From Chaera sp964544355 (lineage in GTDB: Bacteria; Patescibacteriota; Saccharimonadia; Saccharimonadales; Saccharimonadaceae), in assembly GCA_964544355.1 (NCBI GenBank), contig CAZJAI010000004.1, forward strand, positions 1-34,810: a stretch of 34,810 bases of DNA, written 5' to 3'. Each line of letters opens with the position of its first letter. Position 1 is the stretch's first letter. Positions 13,012 to 21,371 of this stretch are shown here, one piece after another. The notes under the pieces are model-generated. The model did no database searches. It had not been told where the DNA came from and was given only the letters and a program-made list of their open reading frames with translations. A program made the position numbers and the translations under genes.

Positions 13012-14468
13012 CTGCTCCATGAACTCCTAGCCTTAACCAATAACCTAACAATGGTTACAAGGATATGTCTTATGCGCAAGTAGGCTCTAAGTAAGTAGTC
13101 TTGGATGATAGTAGGTTCTTCTGACTTAAAGTCCTGGTCAACTATTTGGCGTAGTTCTTGGACAGAATTTGCCGACCTGGGCACGTAGTTGCTTAGTTGA
13201 CTCTTGCCCAATACATTTCTTAAGCTCTCATCTAGTGATTTAGCCTTGCGAACAAGCTTTGCTTGGGCAATGTCTACAAATCGACGAAGGGGCCTTGGTC
13301 TTGCGCCTTCACTCCATAATGAATATATGTTTTTTCGTAAAGCAATGGCCGACTTTTCCCAACTAAATTTTTGGACTCGTTGACGGCCAGCAGCTATAAA
13401 AACCTCCGTCTTATCTTTACTAACGAGCATTTTTTTGATGGCGATCGCTGCAGATTTGGCATCGTAGGGGTTAAAGTATAGAGCAGCCTTGTCGGCTATC
13501 TCTCTTATGGATGGTATATCCGAGGCTACTACTGGAGTATCCACTGCCATGGCCTCTAAAACGGTCATGCCAAAGCCTTCATAAAACGCAGGGTGCACTA
13601 ATGCGCTAGCTCCACTATAAAGGGCGGGTAAATCCTCGTCATTGACATAACTGTTAATCTTTATGATTTGTGCACCATGGACCTGCAGTTGCTGCAACTT
13701 ATTATAGAAATCATCATTGATCCAACCATCTCCACCTATAATTACCAAGCCATAACTCTGTTGTAGGTTTTTAGGCAGCAGGCTATAGGCTTTCAGAAGT
13801 GTTAGAAGATTTTTACGTGGTTCAATGTTGCCAATGAATAAAAGGTACTGGTCATACGATATTCCATATTTTTGTTTGACTTCTTGAATTTCTAGGGAAT
13901 CTCGCCTATGATAAAGCGCTTTGTTAACACCGCAATAAACTACTTCCACTCTTTTGGCAGGCACATTTAATAGTCGGGTTATTTCTTCCTTGATACTCTT
14001 ACTGATAGTGATAATGGTTTCCGATCGTGATATCCATTGCGGCACATGTTTGGATAAATACTTTTGGTTGTTAGGGTGAACCGTTTCGGGGAAAAGGACA
14101 AAGCCCAAGTCATATATATAGGTCATGGCGCGCGAGTTCCAGAGGGGCCAATTACGATAATTGGGGAATAGATATATTCCCTCACCAAGTATCCAGTCCA
14201 TAGGCGGCAAAACTCCAAGTCGTAATAATATACTGAATAGCCTAGCAGGCACTGGTATAGTCTTAATACTTATGCCTTGTATTTTTTTGTAATGCTTAAT
14301 GCGCTTAGCTTTCCCGAGCGGCACCACCAGCCTTATTGCCCAACCGTCCTTATAAACCAGTGGAGCAAGACTACGGAGAACCTGTTCTATGGTTTGGCCT
14401 ACACCGCTTTTGCGGCGTGGCGCAAGCGCTAATGCATCTATATAGATTGTTTTGCTAATCCGCCTCAA
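13008..14468 (-). CDS. GT4-family glycosyltransferase with C-terminal extension
   Basis: This 486-aa protein reads from a TTG start ('MRRISKTIYIDALAL'); no ATG is suitably placed, so the start is less certain than the body. It has 'RKSGVGQTIEQVL' near the N-terminus, 'YIYDLGFVLFPETVHP', 'SETIITISKSIKEEI', 'LLFIGNIEPRKNLLTLLKAY', 'YVNDEDLPALYSGASAL' and 'YEGFGMTVLEAMAVDTPVVA', carrying the canonical E-x7-E. These are the features of retaining mannosyl/rhamnosyl-type GT4 enzymes. About 100 residues beyond the GT fold are basic and end in an amphipathic/hydrophobic helix (about 460-480) that could hold the enzyme at the membrane. It is the first gene of the minus-strand GT operon, coupled by ATGA to the next. 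Confidence 0.85.
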   Translation of the reverse strand: MRRISKTIYIDALALAPRRKSGVGQTIEQVLRSLAPLVYKDGWAIRLVVPLGKAKRIKHYKKIQGISIKTIPVPARLFSILLRLGVLPPMDWILGEGIYLFPNYRNWPLWNSRAMTYIYDLGFVLFPETVHPNNQKYLSKHVPQWISRSETIITISKSIKEEITRLLNVPAKRVEVVYCGVNKALYHRRDSLEIQEVKQKYGISYDQYLLFIGNIEPRKNLLTLLKAYSLLPKNLQQSYGLVIIGGDGWINDDFYNKLQQLQVHGAQIIKINSYVNDEDLPALYSGASALVHPAFYEGFGMTVLEAMAVDTPVVASDIPSIREIADKAALYFNPYDAKSAAIAIKKMLVSKDKTEVFIAAGRQRVQKFSWEKSAIALRKNIYSLWSEGARPRPLRRFVDIAQAKLVRKAKSLDESLRNVLGKSQLSNYVPRSANSVQELRQIVDQDFKSEEPTIIQDYLLRAYLRIRHILVTIVRLLVKARSSWSR

Positions 14469-14600
14469 TGACTTTACTGCTCTCTATGCTTTTCGTTTTA
14501 TATCAATTCTACGTGCCCCGCCAAACCGAAACAACAGCTAGATAGAATTTTGATAAAATGCACTTGCATATAAAGGAATATGTAACTACTGTTAGTGAAT

Positions 14601-15626
14601 ATGAAGCGCAGTCTAAAAAACAAGATAGTAGCCATGCCACTAATTGGATACTTGGCCAGGGTGATGGGCGGAATAGTAAAAGGACCGCAAATTCGTGATC
14701 AACTTAACACAAACTTGGTTGAAATACTGAACAGTCAAGCTAGCCAGCAAGACAGAATTGAGCAAATAGCCCAGGAGCTTAAAGAGTTAAAGGAGCAAGG
14801 CAAAAAGGTTACACGAGACCATGAGCAATATGCTCGCGACATTGATGATACCGTATCGGCTATACAGCGTAGTCAAGACAATTTGAGACAGGCCTTTAAC
14901 CTGCTACAGGCAAGTAACGGCCCTCCACGCAAGAAAGTCTCAAATGGTCATAATTCTGATCTATTCGCCGATAACCACAATCTGGATGTCTTTTATACGC
15001 TTTTTGAGGATCGTTTTAGGGGTACAGAGGAATTGATAACTAATAGACTAAGAGAATATTTGCCTTTGTTTATAAATTCTAGGATTAATTTTGATAAAAA
15101 CCCTGTTCTAGATATTGGTTGTGGGCGAGGAGAGTTTTTGCAGCTACTAAAATCTACCTTAATCACGGCTGTGGGCCTTGATATTAACTACGACATGGTA
15201 AGACGTGCGCAAGAAAAAGGGCTTAAAGTGACGCAGGGTGACGCCGTAGCCCATCTAGAGAAGAGTGGGCCTCAAAAATACGGCGCCATCACAGGCTTTC
15301 ATATAGTAGAGCACATACCATTTAACGTATTAATGAAGATGTTTACCGCAGCCCACAAAAGCCTGGTTCGTGGTGGATTTGTGCTTTTCGAGACACCAAA
15401 TCCCGAAAACGTTACGGTTGGCAGCGCAGGGTTCTACATGGACCCCTCGCATTTGAATCCCTTGCCCCCTGATTTGTTGGCTTTTGCGCTTGAAGTGTGT
15501 GGCTATAGAAAAATTGACATTATGAGGCTCCACCCAGCCGTACGGCCCGAAAATACAAATCTACATCCCCAAATTGCCAATTATTTTTACGGCCCCTTAG
15601 ATTATGCTGTCATCGCATATAAGTAG
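14601..15626 (+). CDS. Coiled-coil SAM-dependent methyltransferase, possible polysaccharide chain-capping enzyme
   Basis: ATG 14601 is preferred over an in-frame GTG at 14595; both have a weak ribosome site. The product is 341 aa. Residues about 30-105 form a heptad-rich coiled coil. The class I methyltransferase domain starts near 160: motif I 'VLDIGCGRGEF' (169-179), acidic 'VGLDIN', 'GDAVAHLE', motif IV-like 'FHIVEHIP' and 'LVRGGFVLFETPNPEN'. The closest functional analogy is the methyltransferase part of WbdD, which caps O8/O9a chains and uses a coiled coil as a length ruler. Here there is no kinase domain and the coil is N-terminal. It ends 4 nt from the convergent wzt gene, whose product has a cap-reading type of C-domain. 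Capping is inference; methyltransferase is secure. Confidence 0.75.
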   Translation: MKRSLKNKIVAMPLIGYLARVMGGIVKGPQIRDQLNTNLVEILNSQASQQDRIEQIAQELKELKEQGKKVTRDHEQYARDIDDTVSAIQRSQDNLRQAFNLLQASNGPPRKKVSNGHNSDLFADNHNLDVFYTLFEDRFRGTEELITNRLREYLPLFINSRINFDKNPVLDIGCGRGEFLQLLKSTLITAVGLDINYDMVRRAQEKGLKVTQGDAVAHLEKSGPQKYGAITGFHIVEHIPFNVLMKMFTAAHKSLVRGGFVLFETPNPENVTVGSAGFYMDPSHLNPLPPDLLAFALEVCGYRKIDIMRLHPAVRPENTNLHPQIANYFYGPLDYAVIAYK

Positions 15627-15630
15627 CAAT

Positions 15631-16827
15631 TTATTGACCTTGTATAATTAACTCAAATCCCGGATCTAAGGTGTATGGGATATGCCTGTTTTTTCGTATT
15701 GTAAATTTTGCAGCACCATTCCACCAATCAGCCACCGTAATGCCATCAGCATATTGCAGTGCTACATCCACGATATATTGACCGTCGCGCAATACATTAA
15801 CAAATGACCATTTTAGAATTAGGGTTTGCTCTTTCAAAAGGTCTTTAAGAAAAATGTTTTCGTGTTTTGTATTAGTGCCTGTAACTTCAGCGCCCGCAGC
15901 ATTACGAATCCTAAACCCCACAACCGGCTTAGCAAAATCACTGTGGGCCTTAATTCTGATAGTAACTTCGATACTTTTCTCGGACACACTGGTAGAAACT
16001 CCCGATATTGCCACTCTCTTGTCCCCCCACCGCTCTTGGTTGGCTGCATCAGCAACTTCAGCATGATCCTTATTGGCCGTTGGAGCTTCTTCTATAAATA
16101 ATTGTAAGTATTTGTCCGCTATTTTGTCCGTTGCCCCCATATCTACCATCATGTTGTTATTAATTAGCATAGCCCTATCACAATACTCTCGGATGGCATT
16201 CATATCATGACTTATAAAAACAACCGTTGCTTTATTGTTTTTTAGCTTGCTGAAATAGTTGTAGCATTTTCGCTGAAAGTCGGCGTCACCGACGGCCAAG
16301 ACCTCATCGACCAGCAAAATGTCGGCTTCGGAGAGGGTGGCCATAGAAAAAGCAAGTCGTACCTGCATACCCGAGGAATAGTTTTTTAATTTTTGATCCA
16401 TAAAGCGATCTAATTCGGCAAAAGCAACAATGTCGTCGTATTTTTCATCAATTTCTTTCTTGCTGAAACCAAGCAGAGCGCCGTTTAGGTAGACGTTTTC
16501 CCGGCCGGTAAGTTCAGGATTAAAGCCTACGCCAAGCTCAATGAAAGGCACTAGTTTGCCGCGTACCGTGACCTTACCTCTGGTGGGCTGGTATATGCCG
16601 GCTAAGATTTTAAGCAGGGTACTTTTGCCGCTGCCGTTGCGGCCGACGACTCCAAAGAATTCGCCCTTTTTAATTTCAAAAGAGACGTTGCGTAACGCGT
16701 GCTGTGTCTCGAATGATTTTTGGCGCCCGAAGAGATTAACGACTAAACTTTTGAGGCTGCCGACTTTTTCGTGGGGTAGACGAAAATCTTTCGAAACATC
16801 GTCAACTCTTATCGCTATGTCGTCCAC
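15631..16827 (-). CDS. wzt: Wzt-type ABC transporter ATPase with C-terminal carbohydrate-binding domain
   Basis: This 398-aa protein reads from a GTG start 3 nt after the wzm stop. The ABC domain has Walker A 'GRNGSGKST' (62-70), signature 'YSSGMQVRLAFS' (150-161), Walker B 'ILLVDEVLAVGD' (170-181) and the H-loop 'VVFISHDM'. Spacing and the 'ELTGRENVYLNG' loop are those of the polysaccharide exporter class (Wzt/TagH/KpsT). Residues about 265-398 are a beta-rich domain ('VEVTIR'-like strands, 'PVVGFRIRNAAG', 'DGQYIVDVALQY') matching the Wzt_C fold. In E. coli O8/O9a this domain binds the modified chain end before export. The protein powers export of the lipid-linked polymer through Wzm at the inner membrane. 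Confidence 0.93.
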   Translation of the reverse strand: MDDIAIRVDDVSKDFRLPHEKVGSLKSLVVNLFGRQKSFETQHALRNVSFEIKKGEFFGVVGRNGSGKSTLLKILAGIYQPTRGKVTVRGKLVPFIELGVGFNPELTGRENVYLNGALLGFSKKEIDEKYDDIVAFAELDRFMDQKLKNYSSGMQVRLAFSMATLSEADILLVDEVLAVGDADFQRKCYNYFSKLKNNKATVVFISHDMNAIREYCDRAMLINNNMMVDMGATDKIADKYLQLFIEEAPTANKDHAEVADAANQERWGDKRVAISGVSTSVSEKSIEVTIRIKAHSDFAKPVVGFRIRNAAGAEVTGTNTKHENIFLKDLLKEQTLILKWSFVNVLRDGQYIVDVALQYADGITVADWWNGAAKFTIRKNRHIPYTLDPGFELIIQGQ

Positions 16828-16830
16828 TGC

Positions 16831-17637
16831 TCAAACTTCCTCGGCAAAGTATTTTGATTGTTTACGAAAATAGGCCGCGCCGGCCAAAGCGACCAACAAC
16901 ACAATACCTGTCGGCAATAAATATATGTACGGATTGTCGTATAAATGGGCTATGGTTAACGCCTGTGGCGTAATAAGCAAGCTTCTCATGTCTTGGATAA
17001 TCTGGGCAACCGGGTTTAATAACAGCACCTTGGCCGCCTTTACGGGAATAATACTTAGCGGATACAAAATCGGAGTCACGTAAAACGCGGCCTGCATAAC
17101 GACTTCCCAGATATAGTTTATGTCCCTAAATTTGACAAACAAAGCGCTTAACAAAAATGACACGCCCAACGCAAAAATAAACAGTTCGATTATTAGAAGG
17201 GGCACCATTATGACAGCCGACGGGCTAATGTCTACGCCGGTTAACGACATAAATATGGCAATTACAATAAAGTTGAGCGCTAAATTAATCAAGGCCGAAA
17301 ACGAGGCCGATACCACTATGACATATTTGGGAAAATTTAGTTTACGTATAAGATCGCCACGAGAAACTACCGAAGATATGCCAATAGAGGTTACTTCGGC
17401 GAAGTAGTTCCAAAGCACGATACCAAGTAGCAGGTACAAAGGAAAGTGAGGTATGTCCGCACCAATACGCAAAAACTTCACGAATACTATATACAGGATG
17501 GCAAAGATAGCCAGCGGCCTCAGCAACGACCATAAATAGCCTAGAACGGACCCTTGGTATCGCAGCTTGAAGTCGGTTTTAACTAATTGAGTTAATAAAA
17601 TTACAGAATAACGATACCGCTGCCACAATTTATACAT
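16831..17637 (-). CDS. wzm: Wzm-type ABC-2 polysaccharide export permease
   Basis: This 268-aa integral membrane protein has six predicted helices. It begins with the cytoplasmic 'YRYSVILLTQLVKTDFKLRY' and 'GSVLGYLWSLLRPLAIF', which is diagnostic of ABC-2 polysaccharide and teichoic-acid permeases. 'LFVKFRDINYIWEVVMQAAF' and 'YVTPILYPLSIIP' are the usual pre-helix motifs near the C-terminal half. With Wzt it forms the channel that moves the lipid-linked glycan across the cytoplasmic membrane. It is the first gene of a two-gene minus-strand unit and is divergent from rmd across an 84-bp gap. An RkpR/KpsM-type capsule permease is the alternative, but the Wzt_C domain in the partner favours the O-polysaccharide class. 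Confidence 0.92.
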   Translation of the reverse strand: MYKLWQRYRYSVILLTQLVKTDFKLRYQGSVLGYLWSLLRPLAIFAILYIVFVKFLRIGADIPHFPLYLLLGIVLWNYFAEVTSIGISSVVSRGDLIRKLNFPKYVIVVSASFSALINLALNFIVIAIFMSLTGVDISPSAVIMVPLLIIELFIFALGVSFLLSALFVKFRDINYIWEVVMQAAFYVTPILYPLSIIPVKAAKVLLLNPVAQIIQDMRSLLITPQALTIAHLYDNPYIYLLPTGIVLLVALAGAAYFRKQSKYFAEEV

Positions 17638-17665
17638 CGCCCCCTATTGTATCTGTTAGAAACGA

Positions 17666-17694
17666 TTGGCGCAACGTGTTCTACGGTTTAATGA
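17666..17694 (+). promoter_or_regulatory. Possible promoter for rmd
   Basis: TTGGCG (17666-17671) and TAATGA (17689-17694) are separated by 17 bp in the short gap between divergent wzm and rmd. This would place the start about 20 nt before the ATG at 17722. The -10 hexamer is imperfect, so this is a weak call. Confidence 0.3.
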
Positions 17695-17721
17695 TGCCGG
17701 TGAATCTTGTAGTCTGTATGT

Positions 17722-18651
17722 ATGGCAACAAAAATATTGGTAACTGGCGCTAACGGCTTCGTGGGGCGGCATGTGGTCAACGAGCTAAAAGCTCATCGAT
17801 ACGAGGTATTGGCCATGGGAGGCAATGACACCGTGTCCGGTATGGACACCATTAACCTTGACCTAACGAATCCGCAAGCGTTGGCGCAGATTGATTTTAG
17901 CGACATATCAGGGGTAATCCACCTAGCTGGTCTGGCGGCGGTTGGCCCGTCTTTTGTTGAGCCTCTGCGATATCTCAGCGTCAATGCTGGTATAGAGATA
18001 AATATTTTTGAAACGCTGCTTACTCGAAATTCAAAGCCCCGGTTTTTAATAGTTAGCAGCGGTAGCCTGTACGATCCCGGCGCTTCATTGCCCTTGGACG
18101 AAAGTTCCGGCGTTTCGCCAAGTTCTCCTTATGCGGTTAGTAAAATCACTCAGGAAGAATTGGCTTTTTATTACGCCAGAAGAGGGTTCGAGTCAATTGT
18201 GGCCAGGCCGTTTAATCACATTGGCCCTGGCCAGGGCCTTGGGTTTATCGTGCCCGACCTGGCGGTACAGGTGGCAGCCTATAAGCGAGGCGAGACGAAC
18301 CGGATACTAACAGGCAATCTAAGCGCCAAACGCGACTACACCGACGTTCGTGATATCGCCAGAGCTTATCGCTTGTTGCTGGAGTGGGGAAAAGCAGGCG
18401 AAATATATAACGTGTGCTCCGGCACCGCGATAAGCGGTAAGGAAATCCTATCCAAGCTGGTTCGAGCTGCTGGTATCAGAAATTTTCCTGTCGTAACGGT
18501 TGACCCGTCCAAAAAACGCCCATCGGACAATCCTGTCATATTTGGCAGCCACAAAAAGTTAACTGATGCAACGGGCTGGCGGCCAAGAATAAGCATAGAC
18601 ACGACCATCAAGGACGTTATGTCGGAGCATCTGCTACAAAAACGGCTTTAA
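17722..18651 (+). CDS. rmd: GDP-4-keto-6-deoxy-D-mannose reductase (GDP-D-rhamnose synthesis)
   Basis: This 309-aa extended-SDR enzyme has the NAD(P)-binding 'VTGANGFVGRHVV' (7-19), 'VIHLAGLAAVG', 'LIVSSGSLYD' with the catalytic Ser, and Y137-x3-K141 in 'SSPYAVSK'. The later pattern 'ARPFNHIGPGQ', 'TGNLSAKRDYTDVRDIARAY' and 'GEIYNVCSG' is that of Rmd rather than of Fcl (GDP-L-fucose synthase) or of epimerases. Rmd reduces the 4-keto intermediate made by Gmd to GDP-D-rhamnose. The gene converges on gmd, and the two stop codons share the palindrome TTAA (18648-18651). No other pathway branch from GDP-4-keto-6-deoxymannose, such as Fcl or Per, is visible in the window. Confidence 0.85.
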   Translation: MATKILVTGANGFVGRHVVNELKAHRYEVLAMGGNDTVSGMDTINLDLTNPQALAQIDFSDISGVIHLAGLAAVGPSFVEPLRYLSVNAGIEINIFETLLTRNSKPRFLIVSSGSLYDPGASLPLDESSGVSPSSPYAVSKITQEELAFYYARRGFESIVARPFNHIGPGQGLGFIVPDLAVQVAAYKRGETNRILTGNLSAKRDYTDVRDIARAYRLLLEWGKAGEIYNVCSGTAISGKEILSKLVRAAGIRNFPVVTVDPSKKRPSDNPVIFGSHKKLTDATGWRPRISIDTTIKDVMSEHLLQKRL

Positions 18652-19643
18652 TCCAGGCTGGTAGCCGATTCTAACCCGATATCATGCTGCACCATCAACT
18701 TAACCATTCCGGGAAAGTCAACTTTACGCCTCCAACCCAGCTTCGCTTCTGCTTTGGCGGGGTTGCCCAGTAGAATATCTACCTCGGCGGGGCGCATGAA
18801 TGCTGGATTTTGCTTAACATAGGGCTTCCAGTCATTAATGCCCACTTCTTTAAACGCTAAGTCCAGAAATTCACCAATGGTATGGGTCTCGCCGGTTGCC
18901 AAAACGTAATCATCCGGCTGGTCCTGCTGCAACATCAGCCACATACCCACAACATAGTCTCCGGCGTATCCCCAGTCCCGTTTAGCATCCAAATTGCCTA
19001 ATTCTATGTGATCTTGTTTGCCCAAGTGGATACGGGCCACGGCATTAGATATTTTTCTGGTAACAAACTCCAGACCGCGCCGTTCGCCTTCATGATTAAA
19101 CAAAATGCCGCAACTGGCATGCATACCGTAACTCTCGCGATAGTTTTTAGTGATCCAGTGCCCGTAAAGTTTGGCTACTCCGTAGGGACTACGGGGATGG
19201 AATAGGGCTGTCTCGTCATATCCTTTGCCTGGGCGGTTATAATCTAGCCCGCCAAACATTTCTGAAGTAGACGCTTGGTAAAACCGGATAGTTTTTTCGC
19301 CACCAGTTAACCTTATGGCTTCCAGAGCGTTTAAGACACCCTTGCCAGTAACGTCAGCCACCAACTGGGGCACCTTAAATGAATAGCCGACATGGCTAAT
19401 GGCCGCCAAGTTGTAAAATTCATCCGGCCGGGCAGTTTCGATAGCCCTGATAAGTGAAGATGTATCAGTAATGTCGGCTTCGAGCAGCTTAACAAAGGGC
19501 TGCTCTTGTTCGACGCGGGCGCGTTTTGGGTTGTGCTGGCCGCGAATGATTCCATACACCTCATACCCCTTGCCATGCAAAAATTCCGCCAAATGATAGC
19601 CGTCCTGTCCGGTTATACCTGTAATGAGAGCTGCTTTTGCCAA
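18648..19643 (-). CDS. gmd: GDP-mannose 4,6-dehydratase
   Basis: This 331-aa enzyme starts at TTG 19643, supported by a strong GGAGG (19651-19655, minus) 7 nt upstream. The NADP site 'LITGITGQDGYHLAEFL' (6-22) is the typical Gmd form. 'YNLAAISHVGYSFKVP' follows, and the active site is 'QASTSEMFG' (T126, E128) plus Y154/K158 in 'SPYGVAK'. 'LFNHEGERRGLEFVTRKI', 'LGNLDAKRDWGYAGDYV' and 'PAEVDILLGNPAKA' are further Gmd hallmarks. It converts GDP-D-mannose to GDP-4-keto-6-deoxy-D-mannose, the substrate of Rmd. Its substrate comes from ManC. It is convergent with rmd rather than in an operon with it, sharing four bases at the ends. Confidence 0.95.
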   Translation of the reverse strand: MAKAALITGITGQDGYHLAEFLHGKGYEVYGIIRGQHNPKRARVEQEQPFVKLLEADITDTSSLIRAIETARPDEFYNLAAISHVGYSFKVPQLVADVTGKGVLNALEAIRLTGGEKTIRFYQASTSEMFGGLDYNRPGKGYDETALFHPRSPYGVAKLYGHWITKNYRESYGMHASCGILFNHEGERRGLEFVTRKISNAVARIHLGKQDHIELGNLDAKRDWGYAGDYVVGMWLMLQQDQPDDYVLATGETHTIGEFLDLAFKEVGINDWKPYVKQNPAFMRPAEVDILLGNPAKAEAKLGWRRKVDFPGMVKLMVQHDIGLESATSLD

Positions 19644-19765
19644 AATAGTGCCTCCGTATTTATGTCTGTCGTTGGTACATGAAAATTATACCTGATTTCA
19701 TACCCAGGTGTTGAAGTTGGGTCGTTTCTGATACGATTGGAGCTGTATTACCAAAAATTACTTGA

Positions 19766-20887
19766 ATGTCTAAGATCGCCATCGATGCCAGGATTTTGAA
19801 CAGTACCACCGGGCGGTACGTTGAGCGGCTGCTGGAATGGCTGCAAAAGATGGACGACAAAAACCAGTACGTGGTGATTTTGTCTGACAAAGACAGGGGA
19901 GCGTGGACGCCTAAAAACCCTAACTTTTCAATCCGGTACGTGCCTTATAAAAACTACAGCCTGGGCGAGCAGTTAGGTTTTGCCCGTTTCTTATACGGCC
20001 TAAAGGCCGATCTGGTTCATTTTTGCATGCCACAGCAGCCGTTGCTTTATTTTGGAAAAAAAGTTACCACCGTGCACGACCTGACTCTTCTTAAATTTTA
20101 CAACAGTGATAAAAACTGGCTAGTCTACCACGTTAAGCAGCTGGTCGGCAAACTGGTGTTTTTTACGGTCGCCAGAACGTCGGCCAAAATTATCACCGAT
20201 GCCAATTACACCAAACGCCAATACGCCAAGTTCGCTCGCGTCAGCCCCGCCAAAATTGAAACGATTTATCTAGGCAGCGAGCTTAAAAGCGCCGCCACTC
20301 CCCTTGCGGTGCCCAGTTTGCAAAATAAAGATTTTATTATGTACGTTGGGCAGCAGAGCGACTACAAGAACATCCGCCGCCTGATTCGGGCGCATCAACA
20401 ACTGCTAACCGCCTACCCTCGCCTACACCTGGCTTTGGTCGGCAAGCTTTCGGGCTTAAACGGCGCTGCCTTGCGGCGCAACAAAAAGTGGTGCGAAAAA
20501 CAGGGTTATAAAAACGTAATTTTTACCGATTTCGTCAGCGACGGGCAGCTGGTGTGGCTTTATCAAAACGCCCGCGCCTACGCGTTCCCCTCTTTAATGG
20601 AGGGGTTCGGCCTGCCCGGCCTGGAGGCTATGGAATGCGGCGCCCCGGTGGTTTCCAGCAACGCCTCCTGTCTGCCCGAGGTCTACGGCCCGGCCGCGCT
20701 TTACTTTAATCCGCTCAGCGTAAACGACATGGCCAAAGCCATCGCCCGGGTGCTGCAAGACGAAAAGCTGCGTCAAAAATTAATCGGGTTGGGCAAACGG
20801 CAGGCAAAAAAATATTCCTGGCAAAAAACCGCCCGGCAAACCTTGGCGGTTTATATGCGGGCAGTTCAGGATTCAACCAAACAATAG
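19766..20887 (+). CDS. GT4-family glycosyltransferase
   Basis: This 373-aa GT-B enzyme has N-terminal 'KIAIDARILNSTTGRYVERL', 'KADLVHFCMPQQPLLYFGKK', 'TTVHDLTLL' and 'AKIITDANYTKRQ'. The donor domain has 'MYVGQQSDYKNIRRLIRAHQ', 'FTDFVSDGQLVWLYQNARAY', 'FPSLMEGFGLPGLEAMECGA' with the E-x7-E motif, and 'LPEVYGPAALYFNP'. The profile is that of mannosyltransferase-like GT4 enzymes of polysaccharide loci. It lies at the edge of the polysaccharide region next to the jag-yidC block and is GC-richer than the three GT genes at 8.8-14.5 kb. It may therefore belong to the older chromosomal backbone. It converges on jag with only 2 nt between stops. Confidence 0.87.
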   Translation: MSKIAIDARILNSTTGRYVERLLEWLQKMDDKNQYVVILSDKDRGAWTPKNPNFSIRYVPYKNYSLGEQLGFARFLYGLKADLVHFCMPQQPLLYFGKKVTTVHDLTLLKFYNSDKNWLVYHVKQLVGKLVFFTVARTSAKIITDANYTKRQYAKFARVSPAKIETIYLGSELKSAATPLAVPSLQNKDFIMYVGQQSDYKNIRRLIRAHQQLLTAYPRLHLALVGKLSGLNGAALRRNKKWCEKQGYKNVIFTDFVSDGQLVWLYQNARAYAFPSLMEGFGLPGLEAMECGAPVVSSNASCLPEVYGPAALYFNPLSVNDMAKAIARVLQDEKLRQKLIGLGKRQAKKYSWQKTARQTLAVYMRAVQDSTKQ

Positions 20888-20889
20888 AG

Positions 20890-21369
20890 CTATTCGCCGG
20901 CGTCAGTGTCGGCCTTGCGGCTGATAACCACATGGCGGTCGCGGCCCTCGCCCTCCGAGCGGGTTTCTAGGGCGGGATACTCCGAGACGGTTCGGTGAAC
21001 CACCCGGCGGTCGGCCGGGCTCATCGGCCTAAGCGCCCTGGTTTCGCCGCTGGCCACCACCTCTTTGGCCCATTCCCGCGTCTGGGCGGCCAGACGGTCG
21101 GCCCGCTGCCGCTTGTAGTCGGCCACGTCTATATTTACCCTGTTAAGCTCTGCTCCGCGGTTTTTAAGAGCCATCATTACCAGCGTTTGCAGGGCCCGCA
21201 GGGTTTCGCCGCGCTGGCCGATCAAAAAGCCGTTTAGATAGGTCGAGGGCACACCAAGCTCTATTACGTCTTCTTCGCTGCTGGCCGACACGTCGGTGTT
21301 CAGGCCGAAAAACGACAGCACGTCCTCTAAGTATTTTTTGGCGAATACGATCGAGCTTTCTTTGTCCAT
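20890..21369 (-). CDS. jag: KhpB/Jag RNA-binding protein (KH + R3H)
   Basis: This 159-aa protein lies directly after yidC, as in most bacteria. Its Shine-Dalgarno (GGAGG, 21375-21379 minus) sits inside the last yidC codons, 5 nt from the ATG. Residues about 38-100 form a KH domain with 'FLIGQRGETLRALQTLV', whose GxxG loop is GQRG. Residues about 105-150 are an R3H domain ('RADRLAAQTREWAKEV', 'LRPMSPADRRVVHRTV', 'RHVVISR'). The N-terminal Jag_N domain found in Firmicutes is lacking, giving a short form. Known KhpB proteins bind RNA and influence cell elongation and division; that role is taken from the family. Confidence 0.9.
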   Translation of the reverse strand: MDKESSIVFAKKYLEDVLSFFGLNTDVSASSEEDVIELGVPSTYLNGFLIGQRGETLRALQTLVMMALKNRGAELNRVNIDVADYKRQRADRLAAQTREWAKEVVASGETRALRPMSPADRRVVHRTVSEYPALETRSEGEGRDRHVVISRKADTDAGE

Positions 21370-21371
21370 AA

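Noticed and set aside
8450..17688. Shared 12-mer TGTTCTACGGTT at 8450-8461 and 17677-17688, both in gaps
   Set aside because: Short and without matching flanks. It could be a leftover promoter fragment but is not distinguishable from chance by reading.
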